From Euglena gracilis (lineage: Eukaryota > Euglenida > Euglenophyceae > Euglenales): a DNA stretch of 64,000 nucleotides. Each line of letters opens with the position of its first letter. Position 1 is the first letter of the stretch. Shown here in pieces: positions 62,733-64,000 of this stretch. The stretch spans positions 13,682,387 to 13,746,386 of the forward strand of contig CP154954.1 in NCBI GenBank assembly GCA_039621445.1, read 5' to 3'. The position numbers and the translations under genes were made by a program. The notes beneath the pieces are model-generated. The model was not told the DNA's origin. It saw only the letters and a list, made by a program, of their open reading frames with translations, and ran no database searches.

Positions 62733-63575
62733 GGCCATGCCATCGTGGTGGTACGCTGCCGTGGCGCGCCTCTTCGCTCTCGTGGAACAACAGCGCCGCT
62801 GGCCCCGGAGTGTCTGCAGGCCTACGTGGCCATGGTGCCCGTGTCCTCTGGCGGCCCGGCCCCAATACCAGCGGCCCATCACGGGTATCACCGTCCTGGA
62901 GCTGATGTATCGAGTGTAGGCCAAGGGGATTATCACCTCCTGGGCCTCCGCACTTGAGCAGTTCGTGCTGAGTGATGCCGCCTTCGGCTTCCTCTCGCAG
63001 GGGGGTACTCTGACGGCAGCACAGGTGGTCGCGGACCTCATCGAGCGCTCCGCACGCGAGGGCTCCGAGTTGTGGCTCGCGTCCTTCGACGTGATGAAGT
63101 GCTTCGACTCCCTCCCGTGGTGGGCGGTGTTCGGCACCCTTCGACATGCGGGTGTCCCTGCAGCCACGGTGGACTGCTTCGAGGCATTTTACACCCCCGT
63201 CTCCCGTCGCTTCCGGTATGGCCACATCGACGGCTCCTCTTAGCACGCAGCCAATGGCTTGGCCCAAGGTTGCCCTTCCTGCCTTGATCTCTTGAACATC
63301 CTGTTTGAGGGGTTCCACCGATGGGCCGCCACCTGCAGCTGCGGAGTGCATACCGCCGGGCACCGCGTGGCCTCCCTCAGCTTCGCCGACGATCCGGTCC
63401 TGGTGGGCTCCGGCCGCGACGCTGCCACCTCCCTCATCTCCGCCGACCTGCGTTGGTGCGCCTTGCTGGGCGTCCGCGGGACGAACGTGCAGCTGTGGTT
63501 GTCCCTCGGCGCGGGCCTCTCCGTCCCTGTCCAGAACATGGTCCTGACCTCTGTTCCCGCCCATGAGTGTTTCAT
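62733..63575 (+). pseudogene. LINE reverse transcriptase, core
   Basis: Continues the frame left at 46226: AMPSWWYAAVARLFALVEQQ. After a frameshift near 62815 and back, QRPITGITVLELMYRV is RT motif 2-like, with TAG 62917-62919. Then VVADLIERSAREGSELWLAS, FDVMKCFDSLPWWAVFGTL (motif A), TAG 63241-63243, ANGLAQGCPSCLDLLNILFE (motif B) and VASLSFADDPVLVGSGRDAA (motif C, FADD). WCALLGVRGTNVQLW follows as the KTxxM-side segment. Inactive through two stops and at least two frameshifts. Confidence 0.88.
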
Positions 63576-63722
63576 TTCGGCTTCTCGGCTTTTTGACACA
63601 TTTTTTTTGCGGCTTTTCGGCTTTTTAGCCGTTGTTTTTCGGCTTTTCGGCGATAATGCCGTTCACGTTTGGCTTTTCGGCTTTTTTGCCACTCATTTTT
63701 GGCAATTCGTCTTTTTAGCCCA
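63576..63722. repeat. CGGCTTTTCGGCTTTTTAGCC tandem repeat after the LINE
   Basis: About eight degenerate TTTTCGGC/TTTTAGCC units directly follow the RT. May be the LINE 3' tail repeat or a separate minisatellite. Confidence 0.65.
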
Positions 63723-63845
63723 ATACTGCTGCGATTCTGCACTTTCTGTGGCCGTCTTTTGTCTGGTCCTTCTTCCCTTTGTGCTTTGAAGGACTTCCTT
63801 ATTTCGGACGTGAAACGTTCTGCGCAAGACATTCAGTTTTTCACC

Positions 63846-64000
63846 ATGGCACGAAGAAGCAAGAAGACAGGAATTAGTCGTGTGACTGAGTGGAGAAGGC
63901 TGAAAAAATTTCTGGCTTCTGTTAATCAAACGTTTGGTGGTATTTGGGGGCTGGCTGAACACACCCCAGGACGTATTGTCCTTGTTGACACCAAACACAA
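63846..64000 (+). CDS. Partial ORF running off the right edge
   Basis: ATG in a CACCATGG context opens a frame without stop to the window end: MARRSKKTGISRVTEWRRL, KKFLASVNQTFGGIWGLAEH, TPGRIVLVDTKH. The basic N-terminus is followed by a mixed segment. Codon use is AT-richer than in the LINE. No family is recognised. The minus strand is also open here (63693-63998) but with poorer start context and composition. Confidence 0.4.
   Translation, partial: MARRSKKTGISRVTEWRRLKKFLASVNQTFGGIWGLAEHTPGRIVLVDTKH

Noticed and set aside
46227-62740. ORFs spanning the LTR edges (for example 45541-46299 and 62391-62957)
   Set aside because: They run from LINE sequence into LTR sequence and are insertion artefacts; the LINE frame was trimmed at the junction.
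50033-63243. Stop-codon reassignment in the host code
   Set aside because: TAA, TAG and TGA all occur in frame in the retroelements, and the terminal exon candidates use TAA, TAG and TGA as stops; mutation or local recoding is simpler.

Overview
This window is nuclear DNA from a eukaryote, most likely a protist or alga. The evidence is GT-AG introns behind long C-rich tracts, short GC-rich exons separated by kilobases of AT-, poly-C- and microsatellite-rich DNA, and three classes of eukaryotic retroelement. I cannot name the species. No bacterial operon, rRNA gene or CRISPR array is visible, and I found no intact tRNA gene.

Region 1 (1-35.3 kb) is sparse genic DNA. About 20 short plus-strand blocks (and one on minus) look like exons: open frame, a C/T-rich tract ending in AG upstream, often a GT downstream. 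Four end in stops and may be terminal exons (stops at 6789, 19714, 23480 and 34371). I recognise none of the products. Joining exons into genes is inference. Between them lie microsatellites ((CACAG)n, (GTGTT)n, (CA)n/(TG)n, (ACATAT)n), AT-rich tracts, several families of short dispersed repeats (one carrying a tRNA T-arm-like hairpin) and clusters of palindromes.

Region 2 (35.3-45.0 kb) holds two head-to-tail copies, A and B, of a DIRS-like retroelement with a 5.94-kb period. A has a gag-like ORF, reverse transcriptase, RNase H, a Dam-methyltransferase-like domain and a probable but degraded recombinase region. B shares A's 1.65-kb leader almost exactly, has a diverged gag and has lost the RT core and RNase H. 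Both carry stops and frameshifts.

Region 3 (45.0-63.7 kb) is a nested insertion. A LINE whose endonuclease half is inverted relative to its RT half is split by a complete 16.5-kb minus-strand Ty3/Gypsy chromovirus (46227-62727). The chromovirus has 99% identical LTRs, a 5-bp target duplication (AGGAG), an initiator-Met-tRNA-type primer site, a polypurine tract, an oversized coiled-coil gag, protease, an extra Dam-methyltransferase-like segment, RT, RNase H, integrase and chromodomain. Downstream of the chromodomain is an unexplained reading frame of about 1,838 codons interrupted by only two stops. Small hairpins with a TAAT loop core are scattered through the whole element. The LINE reading frame resumes in register after the element, and an unrelated ORF runs off the right edge.
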